Below, piece after piece: positions 7,719 through 17,700 of a stretch of 31,096 bases of DNA. The stretch's first letter is position 1; every line of letters starts with the position of its first letter. Origin of the DNA: Triangularia verruculosa (Eukaryota > Ascomycota > Sordariomycetes > Sordariales > Podosporaceae); assembly GCA_033296885.1 (NCBI GenBank), contig MU864088.1, forward strand, positions 1 through 31,096, given 5' to 3'. Both the position numbers and the translations under genes were made by a program. Under the pieces are notes generated by a model. That model made no database searches. It was not told the origin of the DNA and saw nothing but the letters and a program-made list of their open reading frames with translations.

Positions 7719-10118
7719 TCAAGCAAAACTAAAACACCCACTCACCCCCTCAAAACCCTCCACATCCCCCATCAACCCCTTCCGATCCCCAAAATACCTA
7801 ATCCTATACACCCTTCCCTTCTCAATCTCCCCCTTCTCCTCAACCGCCGTATCCCACGTAATACTCACCTCACTCCACCCCATCAGCTCACTCGTCCGCT
7901 CCCATTCAAACACCAACCCCCAATCCCCATCATCCCTAGACCTCTCCCACACCCCGTCCTCCCCCAGCCTCTCCACTGCAGCATACGTCCCCCCAAGCTT
8001 CAAACCATTCCTCGGGTTTGCCCCCACAAACCTAACCTTCACCGCATCCCCAATCGTGTACGGCGTGCCTTTCTCCACGTCCGTCAAGACGTCCCCGAAT
8101 GACTTGAACAATGGTGCGTTATCCATCACCACGCTCGGAATGAAGGACAAAGACCGATTCGTGTTATCCGGTGGGAACGCCATAGACTCCTGGTCATGTG
8201 GCGGAGGCACCGGGGCATCAGGACTGAGATACGGCAATAACGACATGGTAACGTTGATGTACGCCGCCAGTGTGTGTGGGCCATAGAGTGTTGATGCTCC
8301 CTCATATCGCTGAATCCCATATTCCTCCTCGGTGGTGATATAGTGCGTATAACTATTCGCCGGCCCGCCCAGCACAACCACCGGCTCAACCTCACCATCG
8401 AACGATGCCGGATCCTCAGCAATAACATTCTTCCACCTCCTTCCTGCCATAGTCGAAGCTTCACCAGGAGACACAATGATAAACAACTGCCCGACCCTGA
8501 ATACCTGAACATCCACAATATTCGGCGTCCACTGGTAAGGAGTGCTCATCTCCCCCACATCCAGCAAAATCGGCTTCACCCCGTGACATCTCCTCTGCTC
8601 ATCGCTCGCATCCTTCAGAAACCTCGACACAACCTTCCACACCGGGCTCGTAGTATTCTCGTTCCCATCATGCTGACTAAAGTCAAACGCTCCCGGCCCA
8701 TCACTCGTTCCAGCAGCAAAACTATACCCCAACGCCGCCGGGCACGTCTTCACCTCCCGACCATCAGGCAAAACAAACTCAAAGTTGGACATATTATGAA
8801 ACTTGTGAAAGCTCTTCACCCACCCACCCTTCACCGGCGTCAGTTTCCCCTTGTCAAACAACGTCCTAGCAGGCTCAAACTGTCTTCGCCCGATCTCGAA
8901 GCAAGAGCTCGCGCCATTATCTGGGGTTCGAAAGGCTGGGCCTCTGCCGTGGCAAGCTTGTGACTTCCCATCGACGGGACAGGTGCTATTCTCGAAGCTG
9001 CACATTTGATCCGAGCCGTCTTCGCACCAGGCGCCCAGGACGTTAGGGCTTGTGTCTCCCACGCTTGCTTGGCTGAAGCCAGCGACGAAGTCAGGATTCT
9101 CGGAACGGAGAGATTTTTCGAAGAGGTAGGCTGCTACACCTTTGTTGTCGCCTGCGATGAGGGTGTTGTTTCCTAGTAGAGATGTCCCATGAACAGGGAA
9201 CCATGTCAGGACTCCGATGGCTTTGTTATCTGAGGAACTTTCGAATTTCAACAGTGTGAGATCCTTCTCAACGGAGCCGTCATCCTCGGTGCTGATGTTG
9301 TGTTTTGCTCTTTCGGACACGGGATTGGCGAGGTAGGCGAATAAACTGCGGTTTATGTTCGCCCCATAAACCTTCGTTGTCCCGACGCTGAGATATCCTG
9401 GCGCAAGACTTTCGTGGGCTTTACGGATGGATTCCACTGCGCCGTCGACGATGGCTTGATAGCCTTGGTGATCAAAACCTTTGCTTGTAATCTGTGGGAG
9501 TAGATAGTTGAGCCAGCCGGCTGGACCGGCGTGGGAGTGTGTTCCTGTCACAGCGACGTTGTGGTGGCCGTAGACTTTGTATTCTGGGCCGAGTTTTTGG
9601 AGAGTGTTGAGAATGCCATAACGGATGGCTGTATCCCCTGACTGGGTGTCCAAAACAAGATAGACGAAACGGTCGTTTGGGTTATCGATGTTGCCTACGA
9701 TAAAGGCCCGAGAGTAGAGTCGTTGACGAAGACCGGATCCGACTTGTTTTGGGTCGGCGTAGCCCATCAGGTTGATCTCAACGACGGGGCCGGTGATATC
9801 AGCTTTACCTACGCCGAGGAGGTATTGATCGCCAGTTTGTAAGATCTTGCCATTCGAGTCCGTGCATGATATCCATCTCCCAGCATTTCTCGCAGCGAAC
9901 AGTCGAAGCAACGCGACACCCAGAATGATGGCGCCCAGTATCGATGTAAGATACCCGATGATAGACCGATAGTATATCATCCTCGGTGTTCTCCTCTGTC
10001 TATTTAAACCCCCATCTTCAACTTGTTGCTTTTCGAGTAGAACCTCTCGTTCATGGTCAACCCGCGGCCAGATGGCAGGGTCTTGCTCCTCGTCGGCGTG
10101 CTTTTCGTGGGCGTCCAT
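7719..10118 (-). CDS. neutral ceramidase (membrane-anchored)
   Basis: Single uninterrupted ORF of 799 residues. Neutral/alkaline non-lysosomal ceramidases hydrolyse the N-acyl bond of ceramide to sphingosine and fatty acid, at the cell surface or in secretory compartments. Visible family signatures are LGVGKADITGP (about 101-111) and the zinc-site GTHSHAGPAG (192-201). Others are H310 in the WFPVHGTSL segment, the nucleophile motif VGDTSPN with catalytic Ser357, PGEASTMAGRR (551-561), and the Tyr-rich YTHYITTEEEYGIQRYEGAS block (590-609). The C-terminal 150 residues match the usual beta-sandwich region by position. The N-terminus is a hydrophilic cytosolic stretch of about 48 residues followed by one hydrophobic segment (about 53-74), suggesting a type II signal-anchor, not a cleaved signal peptide. 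Length is close to fungal homologues. It is divergent from the SPF27 gene, sharing a 740-bp upstream region. Confidence 0.95.
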   Translation of the reverse strand: MDAHEKHADEEQDPAIWPRVDHEREVLLEKQQVEDGGLNRQRRTPRMIYYRSIIGYLTSILGAIILGVALLRLFAARNAGRWISCTDSNGKILQTGDQYLLGVGKADITGPVVEINLMGYADPKQVGSGLRQRLYSRAFIVGNIDNPNDRFVYLVLDTQSGDTAIRYGILNTLQKLGPEYKVYGHHNVAVTGTHSHAGPAGWLNYLLPQITSKGFDHQGYQAIVDGAVESIRKAHESLAPGYLSVGTTKVYGANINRSLFAYLANPVSERAKHNISTEDDGSVEKDLTLLKFESSSDNKAIGVLTWFPVHGTSLLGNNTLIAGDNKGVAAYLFEKSLRSENPDFVAGFSQASVGDTSPNVLGAWCEDGSDQMCSFENSTCPVDGKSQACHGRGPAFRTPDNGASSCFEIGRRQFEPARTLFDKGKLTPVKGGWVKSFHKFHNMSNFEFVLPDGREVKTCPAALGYSFAAGTSDGPGAFDFSQHDGNENTTSPVWKVVSRFLKDASDEQRRCHGVKPILLDVGEMSTPYQWTPNIVDVQVFRVGQLFIIVSPGEASTMAGRRWKNVIAEDPASFDGEVEPVVVLGGPANSYTHYITTEEEYGIQRYEGASTLYGPHTLAAYINVTMSLLPYLSPDAPVPPPHDQESMAFPPDNTNRSLSFIPSVVMDNAPLFKSFGDVLTDVEKGTPYTIGDAVKVRFVGANPRNGLKLGGTYAAVERLGEDGVWERSRDDGDWGLVFEWERTSELMGWSEVSITWDTAVEEKGEIEKGRVYRIRYFGDRKGLMGDVEGFEGVSGCFSFA

Positions 10119-10858
10119 GGTGGAAGGTAGACGGAACGGAGGCTACTTTCTCTGCATTCTCCAAGCGATACTCGACAGGAAGCAAAAAAGAGTTCATAAC
10201 AGTCTTCAAAGCTGTTGTTATCTGTCGCCTTAGAAGTCCAGCTGCATGGAAACCAAGCACATGAACGGTAGGTTGTGGCAACGATTCTTGGCATCGACTG
10301 CCTTGTGTCGTCATTGTCAAAGGAAACTGCCCGATTCGACAAAGAGACAAGCACACTCCGCTGCCAAGAGCTGCCGGGGTGGGTGACAACCGTTTGCGCC
10401 GACCTATCCGTAGCGGATCAAACATTTGAGGAAGCTGTGTATTGTATTGATGGGAAGATAACTGCTTCTATACTTAAGCCCAAGAAAGTGTTAGACCTGA
10501 GTATCTTCAACTATAATATCTACCCGAGATGTCTCAAAGGTCGGGGAGCAGTTGCCTGGCTGTCTTACCAGATAAGAGCTCCGATAAGCCAGCTACATCC
10601 ACACCAAGGCGTGGACATCCCCATAGTGGAGACCAATTTTTCCAAAGTGAGATCCGGCGCGTCCTGAGCATCGCATCGCGCAGTCGCATGTTGGATTGGC
10701 ATTCCGAGATTCTCTTTCTGCGCGATCATTCAGCATATTCGCAACACCACCGATATTCCCAAGTTCGCGCGACCATTTCCAGCCTCCAATTTTAAAATAG
10801 ATCCGAGCCACCATATTTGCCTGCTTTCATCAACCGGTAGCCGCCAGCCATCAGCAAA
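10119..10858. promoter_or_regulatory. divergent promoter region, ceramidase / SPF27
   Basis: A 740-bp interval between two start codons transcribed away from each other. No repeats and no convincing coding frame are seen; the short open frames here have no recognisable domain. It must hold the 5' UTRs and promoters of both genes. Confidence 0.5.
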
Positions 10859-11562
10859 ATGCCTTCAATAACCACCATCCACGAGTCCCTCCCATGTATG
10901 CTTCCCTGTCTAGCCACCGCATTCTGCTATGTTTCGTAGCGCATACTAATTCTTGAATATTAGACGTCGACGAACCCCCAACAGAATCGCTCCTCGCCGC
11001 TGCCCACAGTCTCATCGCCCAGGAACGGCAAACCGTCCCCGACGACGAACACCATGCCCTGCTCCCCCTTCCATACACCCCCAAATTTCTCACTCCCCTC
11101 CTCCAATCCGAATTCGACCGCCTCTCTTCGTCCACCAACCAGCGTCCAGCCAAACTCAACGCTCTAGACCTATCCCGCTACAACAGCCTTCCTTCACAAC
11201 CTGATCAGCCTACGCCAAACTCCCTCCAAAGTGAACTTTCCAAAGCCTACATCTCCCACTCCTACGTCTCGTCCCGCCGAGCACACCTTGCTTTACTGGA
11301 TACATACGGCAAGAACGCCTGGCTTACGGGGAATTACTTCCTTGAGGGGGAGCTCAAGCAATTGGAAAAGGAACTCGCCGAGACAAAGCAGGAAATCGAC
11401 TTGGTGACATTGGCGAGAAAGACGCGACAAGAGGAAGCTGAACCGGAGATGAAGATGCTGGAGGAGAACTGGAAAGCTGGTGTGGGGAGGGTGTTGGAGA
11501 CGGAGCTGGCGACGGAGGGGTTGAGGAGGGAGATTTTGGGGGTGTTGGCTTCGAGAGAGTAA
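10859..11562 (+). CDS. pre-mRNA-splicing factor SPF27 (BCAS2/Cwf7 family)
   Basis: Two exons, 10859-10895 and 10964-11562, joined across a 68-bp intron (GTATGC donor, ATACTAAT branch, TATTAG acceptor), give 211 residues. The N-terminus reads HESLPYVDEPP, matching the conserved ALPYFD start of BCAS2. The middle has LPLPYTPKFLTPLLQSEFDRL. The C-terminal half is a predicted coiled coil beginning YGKNAWLTGNYFLEGELKQL, equivalent to YGCNAW in human BCAS2. The family is a core subunit of the Prp19/NineTeen complex, which acts in the nucleus during spliceosome activation. The start was chosen because exon 1 restores the conserved LPY motif, which the uninterrupted frame lacks. Length fits the family (about 210-230). 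Confidence 0.92.
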
Positions 11563-12472
11563 GACGGAAAGAAATGGAAGAAAGTGGATAACTTGGACAG
11601 AAGAGTGGCTCGGGATATCTGCACAACCAACATTACAGATTGTAAAAAATGCTCGAGTTCGGGCGTGTTTAATCAAGGAGGACATGATGGGTCACCGGCA
11701 CATGTTAATAGTTAAATTATAAGACAGAAAGATTTGAAAGCGACATATTCAAAATGTCCGAGAGATACATCTTGCGGGACAAGACACATCCATGATTTTG
11801 TGAGAGCTATCGGAGGATGGTCTTCCAGGAATTACTACCTCGAAGATGGCAGAGTGAAGATAATATTGGTTTCTTCAGTTAGGAGATCAAGATATCTTGC
11901 TCAGAAAACCTGGGGTGGGTAAGACATTCACCGAGCTAAAACCGTTAGCAACGGCCCGTTGAAGCGTCAAAACGTCCATCGAGCAGCGCCCATATTGACT
12001 CAACGCAAAGCTGCTCAAGCCAGGCACAAGCTCGAAAAACGGACTCGGTAAAGACACAGGTCCCTAGCCGCGGAATGGATCCATGCAGTTAACACTGAAG
12101 CTGCGACGCTAATGACTGGTGAAGTCCAGAAACTGTTTGATATCTGAGGAGGAAACAAGGCCAAGATCACGAAATTGATCCCCGGTGTGGGGTAAGCTAG
12201 CACGGGCGGGACCATTCCCGTTTTGGGCCACATGGCGCGTGGGCGCAAAGAGGCTTGAACCTGGAAGAATGCGGCCGAGGTTGAATTCACATGTAACAGC
12301 GTCATCGCATTCGGAGACCGCTAGAAGTTGCGCCGACGGACCGAACATTTATTATAACTTCTCTCACTTCCCCAAGGACTCTTTGATCCTGATCTCTTCA
12401 TCTCACGACTTTTTGCAATATCCCCATACAAACACCACGTCTCAACAACAAAACCCAAACAAGACCGCAACC
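11563..12472. other. intergenic region upstream of SCP2
   Basis: A 910-bp spacer between SPF27 and SCP2. A 62-residue open frame at 11734-11922 has no recognisable feature. The proximal part carries the SCP2 promoter, including the CCGAGG box listed separately, and a pyrimidine/CA-rich leader just before the start codon. Confidence 0.5.
12275..12280 (-). promoter_or_regulatory. candidate FarA/FarB box (CCTCGG)
   Basis: CCGAGG on the plus strand (CCTCGG on the minus) lies about 195 bp upstream of the SCP2 start. Fungal FarA/FarB (Ctf1-type) Zn2Cys6 factors bind CCTCGG in promoters of fatty-acid and peroxisomal genes. A 6-mer occurs by chance often, so the context (a PTS1-bearing lipid carrier) is the main support. 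Confidence 0.35.
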
Positions 12473-13035
12473 ATGTCTCTCGCCAACGGTACGCATCCAC
12501 CACTCCCGCGCTACCCGACGTCGCGCAAACACAATTACCCCAGAATCACATGCTGTTCAACGATGAATACTGACAAAAACACAACAGACAAGTTCCCCTC
12601 CTCCGCCGCCTTTGACGCCATCAACCAGGCCATCTCCGCTTCCGACGCCGACCGCAAGGACGCCATCAAGGCCGGCAACGCCGTCTTCGCCTTTGTCCTC
12701 AAGAACAAGGCTGGCGAGACCGACGAGTGGCACATTGACCTCAAGAACAAGGGCGCTGTTGGCAAGGGCCTCGGCGATAAGCCTACTGGTAACGCTTTAC
12801 TTTTTTTTATTTTTTATCAACACATTCACAATGACACGGTGGACTGACATGTTTTTTTTTTTGGAAAATAGTCACCCTCTCCCTCTCCGACGCTGACTTT
12901 GGCGCCCTCGTCGCCGGCAAGGCCAACGCTCAGAGACTCTTCATGTCCGGCAAGGTCAAGATCAAGGGCGATGTCATGAAGGCTACCAAGCTTGACCCTA
13001 TCCTTAAGAAGGCTCAGACCAAGGCCAAGCTCTAA
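12473..13035 (+). CDS. SCP2 sterol-carrier / non-specific lipid-transfer protein
   Basis: Three exons, 12473-12488, 12588-12788 and 12872-13035, give 126 residues. Introns are 99 bp and 83 bp, both with GT...AG ends and TGAC-type branch sites. The product is one SCP2 domain: FDAINQAISASDADRKDAIK, then FAFVLKNKAGETDEWHIDLK, TVTLSLSDADFGALVAGK, and the FMSGKVKIKGDVMKATKL segment typical of the family. It ends in AKL, a type 1 peroxisomal targeting signal. Stand-alone fungal SCP2 proteins bind sterols, fatty acids and acyl-CoAs with low specificity and work in peroxisomes. The tiny first exon is supported by the fully matching N-terminus (MSLANDKFPSS). Oddity: intron 1 is in frame without stops, so unspliced message would insert 33 residues. 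Confidence 0.93.
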
Positions 13036-13301
13036 ATTTCCATTTTTTTATTTATTCTTTTGAGAGAGGTTTTGGTTGGGAGTTTAGAGGGGGGTGCGGT
13101 GGGGCTGTCTGGATCTAATGATGAGGATGAAACAATGTACTGGGATTTGTATTAGTACCTATTATACCACCCTGTTCTCTCTTGATAGTTGGATCAAGAG
13201 GGGGCAGATACTCTTTGTATGAGAGTCTTCAATTACATTGAAAGATGTTGTCGTGAATCAACATGGTCGATGGTGTGGCCAGCCGGATAGATGAGGTAGG
13301 G

Positions 13302-13348
13302 GCGTTGTCGATAGTGTCTCTTGCCAATCGATAAGGGACCCCATGAAC
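13302..13348 (-). repeat. 47-bp dispersed repeat, inverted copy
   Basis: Reverse complement matches 4533-4579 at 45 of 47 positions. This copy keeps the G and C at the two mismatch sites, so it looks less RIP-mutated than the left copy. Confidence 0.8.
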
Positions 13349-13499
13349 CACTTGATGCCCTTTCTTAGCAGGAGGAAGTTGCTCAGTGTTTCACGATATC
13401 GGAGTTGAATGAGTATATTTTATGTTATTACTTTTGACGGTACCGGAGAGAGTTATGGTCAATAAAAATGTATTCTCGTCTACATCCAACAACACACCC

Positions 13500-13630
13500 A
13501 CGATATTACTGTGTATGGCACTGGCGTGTCATCACTATATATACCTAAACCACTGGAGTGAGCAATGTGGCAAGCATTGCTCGCTTATAGCTTCTGTGCA
13601 ACATGGTGGCTTTAGTGCAGTGGTCTGGAG
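13500..13630 (+). repeat. hairpin repeat fragment, opposite orientation
   Basis: It carries the same GAGCAATG / CATTGCTC hairpin (13560-13582) as the copies at 545-905 and 1280-1640, preceded by TATATATA and CCACTGGAG. It is followed by the GTGCAACATGGTGGCTTTAGTGCAGTGGTC tail in two parts. It lies in the opposite orientation, and no B box follows. Confidence 0.65.
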
Positions 13631-13734
13631 CAGCCCTGACAATTACCTCTCTCCAGAGCAATATCGTGTTACTTATTTAGTGACCCGAGCTTGTTCTTAT
13701 TTTATCTGGGCTTTCTCTAATATAATCCAAGTTT

Positions 13735-14040
13735 TTACTATCTTCATTTGAAATATTAAAAGCTCAGATCAAGTTAGATAATATACAATATAAGCTCAAG
13801 TATAGCTATTTATAATCTAGACTTTTACTATATAAATCTTAAATATCAAAGCTTACATTATATCTAGCCAATATATAGTAAAAGCTTAAGTTAAGCCTAG
13901 ATGATAGACGGTAAAAGCTTAGGTTAAGTTTAGATAATAGACAGTAAAAGCTTAGATCAAGTCCAGATAATAGACTGTAAAAGCTCAGATTAACTCTACC
14001 TAGTTAATTGACAGCTAAACTCAGATTAGGTCTACAATAT
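13735..14040. repeat. AAGCTTAGATTA cluster with 33-bp tandem repeat
   Basis: An A/T-rich stretch of the same short-unit family as at 1919-2092 and 7320-7455. Within it, 13878-14010 resolves into about four 33-bp units, each starting GTAAAAGCT at 13878, 13911, 13944 and 13977, with substitutions mostly transitions. Confidence 0.75.
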
Positions 14041-14720
14041 AGTAGCGTAGCAGACAGGCTTCTCTTTGGACGCCTCACTTCACACATGGATGGCCATCTC
14101 GCCACTTTGCACCACTCACACTCACATTGATCAATCCCAAACCAATTCATTTCGACCACCACCACCATCACCACCCATCACATAACAATAATATACAAAT
14201 ACAATACAATCTCGTCTTATTTTCTTCTTCCCGCCTTCCTCACTCTCTTGGGAATCTTCAGATACACTGATCTCTCCTTTTTTCCCCCTTCTCTCTCTCT
14301 CTCTCTTCCCCCTTCACAACAAAAATAAATACAATCTCAAAAAAATAGCCATGATAACCTTACCTTTCCACATTCCATACCATACAATGCCACACTAACA
14401 AGGTATAAAACCCAACGACACGAAAGAAAATAAAGATAAACCCAAGACAATCAATGCTGATGCTTCCTCCCTCTCCCGCCAACTAAAACTAAAAGTTACA
14501 GACTTGAACCCCATCCCGCCAAATAACATGGGTGCGTGTGTGTGTGTGTGTGCCATTTCTAATGCAACAATAAACTCAACAGGAAAAAAAAACAATAAAT
14601 CTTACCTTTTATATACCCATGCTTTTTGTCAAATGCTTCTGCTGGATACAAGTACTCCTCCCCCAGCCCCCCCAGCCCCCCAACCTAACCCAAATTAACA
14701 AAAAAACAGTTACCACCTCC

Positions 14721-17700
14721 TTACTCCTTATTCTTCTCATTCCCCTTCTTCTCTTCCTCCATCTTCTTTGCCAACTCCTCCGCCATCTCCTTCGTCTTCA
14801 CCTGCAACATCCACACCTCCAACCCCTTCCCATTCTCCTTCGCCACCATAAATTTCAACGCCTTCGCCCCCGGCGGATCAACTTTGTACGTGACACTCGG
14901 CTGCAACAGCGTATTAAGGGCAACATGTCCTCTCGGCTCCGCCCGCAGTAGCAGCCTCACCACCCCGGTTTCCTTGTGCTTCAACAGCTTCAAATTACCA
15001 ATACCCTGCACCGCCCACCCCTTCTTCTTGTTATTATTATTGTCAGTCGAGGAGTCGTCGTCAGCTTCCCCAGTAAGGTATTTCTGCGCCTTGGCGCGGA
15101 CTTCATGGACGACGGACTCGTCCTCCTCGCCCCGGCCGCCGTCGGTTAGCGAGATTTGTTGCTCCTGTGGTGCCTCATCCCCGTCAGCGTTTGTTCCTTG
15201 AGTGTTACCGTTTTCAGCAGTGATGGCAGTGGCAGCGGCAGCAGCGGTATTGTTACCGCTGGCCGATGGCTCGGGGGTTCCAGCAGCCGGCGTCGTCGCC
15301 AGACTTGAAGCACCTCCGAATGTGAAAGGGGTATCTGGGGGGAAGGGGGAAGAACGAATTAATATGGGTATTGATAGAGGTGTGTGTGGGATGGGGACCA
15401 ATACTCACTTGTACCTGTAGAGGTTCCCCCACCAGGAGCCAAACTGTTTGCAAAGATGGAACCCCCAGCGGGGTTCTGGGACGCACCGCCAAAGGAGAAC
15501 ACAGGCCCCGATGAAGGAACGGTTTGAGAGGCGCCGGCATCCGAGGCGCCACCAAAGCTGAACGTAGGAACACCACCCGCACTGGGGGCAGGGGTATTGC
15601 TGCCGAAGGTGAAGGACTGGGTAGTCGGAGGGGCGCCGCTGCCAAAGTTAAAGGATGTTGGGGCGGTCGGGGGACCGTCCTGGCCCGACGAAAAGGGGTT
15701 GTTGAAGGAGTTATTGGCCGAGTTGCCACCGCCAGCTGTAAAGTTGAACGAGGTAGAAGCACCGGCACCGGCGTTGCCAAAGATGGAGCCACCCGCTGGC
15801 GCCGCAGGTTGCGAGGCAGGTGTGGCACCAAAGTTAAAGGACTGGTTAGCCGGAACTGTGGTTTGGGTGCCGCCGAAGCTGAAGATGTTGCTAGCCGGAG
15901 GCGCCGACGGGGCCGGAGTCTGAGAACTGGCAAACAAGCTGGCGGGAGGCTTCGACTCAGGCTGAATGGTGTTTCCACCAAAAAATGGCTTGGTCTCGGG
16001 CGCCGAAGTGGTGCCAAACAGGCTCTTGGTCTCTGTAGCGGTAGTGGTGTTGCCAAACATTGGCTTGGCCTCTGGCGCAGGAGTACCACCAAACTGGAAG
16101 GTCTTGTTCTCGGCCGCAGGAGTGGTGCTGCCGAACAGACTCTTCGTTCCGGGCGCAGGTGTAGTGCTGCCGAACAAACTCTTGGTCTCGGGCGCAGGTG
16201 TGGTGCTACCGAACAAGGGCTTGCTCTCCGGTACAGGTGTAGTCGCAGTCGTAGTGCTACCAAACAAGCTCTTGGTCTCGGTAGCTGGCGCAGCGGTGGT
16301 GCTGGCACCGAAAAGAGGCTTGCCGGCGGCAGCAGGCTGTGTGGTGTTACCGAACAGGCTAGCACCCGGGGTAGTGGTCGAGGCACCAAACAGACTCTTT
16401 GTCTCGGTCGCAGGGGCCGTGGTGCTCGCACCAAACAGACTCTTAGTCTCTGTCGGCTTCGGAGCTTCGGGGACAGGAGTAGAGGCATTAGATCCAAAGA
16501 GAGAAGAGGTCGTGGACTTGGTGTCAGTACTGCCAAAAGCAAATTTCTTCGCCGCGGGCTCTTCGGTGGACGAAGCAGTGGTGGAAGCACCGAACAAGTT
16601 CTTGGTCTCTGCGGCAGGGCCCGCAGTGCTCGCACCGAAGAGGCTCTTGGTTTCAGCGGGCTTAGCAGCAGTGCTCGCGCCAAACAGAGACGAAGCCGGA
16701 GGGGTGCTTGCCGCGGGAGTGTCCTCCTTCTTAGCCTGCCCAAATAGGTTTAGAGGCGGTGCAGGGGCAATGTCCTTCTTGTTCTCACCAAACATGTCCG
16801 CCGGCTTGAAGGAAGCGGTCTTGTTATCAGCAGCAACGCTGATATCCTTGCCACCAAAACTGAAGGAAGTAGGTGCAGCAGTTGGCAAACCAGGGACTGT
16901 AGCGGCCTTCTTCTCCTCCTTCTTGGACTCAGCCGCAGCTGGCGCGGCGGTAGACGAGCCAAAGAGTGATGAGCCTGTGCTAGTAGGGGCAGATGGCGTA
17001 AATCCGCCAAAAGCAGGAGTGGCTGCCGGAGTTGAATCAACGGGATTGGGCTGAAAGCCTGAGAACAGGTTGGCGGGAGGTTTGGAGGTATCAGTAGATT
17101 CCTCAGTTTTCTTTGCAGCACCTCCAAACAAGTTGGTAGGCGCGGGTGTCTCCTTGGGCGTTTCCCTGGGTGTCTCCTCCGACTTGGCTGAGCCGAAAAG
17201 ATTGCCGCCAGACGCAGCAGGCTTGGGGGCAGTAGAACCGAACAGAGAAGTGCCTGGAGCTGGAGCCGGAGCCGAGAACTTGATCGGGGTGTTAACATTC
17301 CAAGTCTGGTTGGCGGGAGCTGGCTTAGGCGCAGGGGCGGCAGCCTCCTTGACGGGGCTGACAGCTCTCTCCTTCTCGGCCGGCGTGGGGAACAGAGATC
17401 CATCGTGAGTATCGAGCTTGCGAACTGGCTTGCCATCAGCACCGCGGGTAATCCTCTCAAACAAACTGCGGCCCTGGCTGAAGCTCTCACCAGCGTCCGA
17501 CGAAGAGCCCGAAGCGCCGTTGACCGAAGCCTTCTTGTCGCTAGAAGATCCCTCGCCGCTTGAAGTCTGGTCCTCGGATCCGCTAGCCTCCTCGGTGTCC
17601 TCCTCCTCGGCCTCGGATTCAGAATCACTGTCTTCATCAGCACCCTCATTACCACTGTTCTTGCTGGCGTCAGACAGATGGCCGAAAATATTGGACGCAG

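Larger units (their letters stand above)
13036..14720. other. repeat-rich intergenic region
   Basis: No gene seen. In order it holds the SCP2 3' UTR, the inverted 47-bp repeat (13302-13348), a hairpin-repeat fragment (about 13500-13630), A/T-rich AAGCTTAGATTA repeats (13735-14040), and CT-rich and (GT)n tracts (about 14289-14306 and 14534-14552). It ends with the pyrimidine-rich 3' flank of the nucleoporin gene. Confidence 0.7.

Noticed and set aside
11734..11922. 62-codon ORF downstream of SPF27
   Set aside because: Short, no domain, and length expected by chance.
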